Of a stretch of DNA of 64,000 bases, positions 63,626 to 64,000 are shown piece by piece. The notes beneath the pieces were generated by a model. It made no database searches. It was not told where the DNA came from and saw only the letters and a program-made list of their open reading frames with translations. The stretch is taken from the NCBI RefSeq assembly GCF_005924265.1, contig NZ_VCLB01000009.1, positions 1-64,000 on the forward strand, read 5' to 3'. Position 1 is the stretch's first letter. The number at the start of each line of letters is the position of its first letter. Source of the DNA: Martelella lutilitoris. GTDB taxonomy: Bacteria; Pseudomonadota; Alphaproteobacteria; Rhizobiales; Rhizobiaceae. A program made the position numbers and the translations under genes.

Positions 63626-63955
63626 TGGGCTTCTCCTGAAAACAGCTGCGGTAGAAAGCAAGCATGACCTCAAAATTTAAGTCAAGCGACCACGTAGTTT
63701 AATGTATAAGGCTTCCTGCTAGCGAGATCAAAGCAGGGTTCGTTAACCCAAGTGGCAGCCGTTTACGCAATCCACGCCAAATGTTTGCTTCCCGCCCTCT
63801 TTCGACCTTCACAGGTAGTGCAACGAACGGCGGCTTCGCAGCTCGTACCAAAATCCTGCGAACGACCGCATTGGCGGCCCAAACCAGTCGTCAAAGAGTA
63901 GCCCTTCCTACGAGAAGGCTTGAGCAGCTCTAGTCCCTTAAAGGCTTGAAAAACC
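63626..63955. other. intergenic stretch at the right end
   Basis: No convincing gene. The first ~120 bases are AT-rich and include a GGGTTCGTTAACCC dyad at 63736-63749. Open frames here are arginine- and serine-rich shadows. Confidence 0.4.
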
Positions 63956-64000
63956 TCACCCCTCCCGAAGCATCTCCCACACCGCCGCCACAAGCTGCTT
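63956..64000 (-). CDS. C-terminal end of an unidentified gene (truncated by the window edge)
   Basis: Reading the minus strand in from the right edge gives KQLVAAVWEMLREG followed by a stop (TGA 63956-63958). The residues look like a genuine helical protein end. Too little is visible to assign a family. Confidence 0.3.
   Translation of the reverse strand, partial: KQLVAAVWEMLREG

Noticed and set aside
63763-63993. A 76-residue minus-strand open frame at the right edge
   Set aside because: Cys/Arg/Gly-rich and out of frame with the more plausible protein end at 63956-64000.

Overview
The window reads as a chromosomal segment of a high-GC alphaproteobacterium of the order Hyphomicrobiales, most likely Rhizobiaceae or a close relative. 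The strongest evidence is an intact acpXL-fabZXL-fabF2XL-fabF1XL-adh2XL-lpxXL cluster (14.1-19.7 kb), which makes the C28 hydroxy fatty acid of rhizobial lipid A. Supporting signs are an FnrN-type regulator next to hemN, the gene order rpoZ-rsh-(small ORF)-DUF2062-acpS-lepB-rnc-era-recO, and short-type psd followed by pssA. The genus cannot be fixed from the sequence alone.

Layout. 0-4.9 kb: end of a transglutaminase-like gene, small hypothetical genes, a cold-shock gene, tRNA-Pro, a tandem cold-shock-domain gene with a DUF192 gene, and glyoxalase I. 5.0-5.45 kb: three tRNA-Glu genes. 5.6-8.1 kb: DedA protein, dGTPase and J-domain protein. 8.6-11.95 kb: ProVWX-type betaine uptake system with a structured leader, intercistronic stem-loops and a strong terminator. 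12-14.1 kb: divergent MFS transporter and hemerythrin-like gene with an FNR-type box between them. 14.1-19.7 kb: very-long-chain fatty acid cluster. 19.8-22.0 kb: hemN and fnrN, divergent around a second FNR box. 22-28 kb: LOG protein, LysM protein, Atm1-type ABC exporter, and phosphatidylserine synthesis and decarboxylation genes. 28-33.8 kb: SRAP protein, Nudix hydrolase, a YgfZ-HD hydrolase-phosphatase-MscS run, and a MOSC protein. 33.8-41.3 kb: housekeeping run recO to rpoZ, all on the minus strand. 41.5-48 kb: NYN protein, smpB, dapA, lytic transglycosylase, ettA. 48-58.2 kb: BON protein, RNase T2, RidA, a TIGR01244-type protein, an aldose-epimerase-like protein, L,D-transpeptidase, lone DhaL, photolyase, then cysK-alaX-sseA-GNAT ending at a terminator. 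58.3-62.4 kb: PadR and Lrp regulators, a GNAT protein, and a periplasmic cyclic nucleotide phosphodiesterase/3'-nucleotidase.

The last ~1.3 kb (62.7-64.0 kb) is clearly more AT-rich and holds a TIR-domain protein fused to a cysteine-rich tail. It looks like recently acquired, probably immune-related DNA and is the most accessory part of the window.

The rest is mainly core genome. Its themes are envelope building (VLCFA lipid A, phospholipids, peptidoglycan enzymes), oxygen response (FnrN, HemN, a hemerythrin-like protein with an FNR box), osmotic stress (betaine uptake, MscS) and sulfur/cysteine metabolism (cysK, sseA). Palindromic repeats occur at 45.99-46.15, 55.89-56.05 and 62.50-62.65 kb. 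Starts were chosen from ribosome-binding sites; several genes appear to use TTG or GTG.
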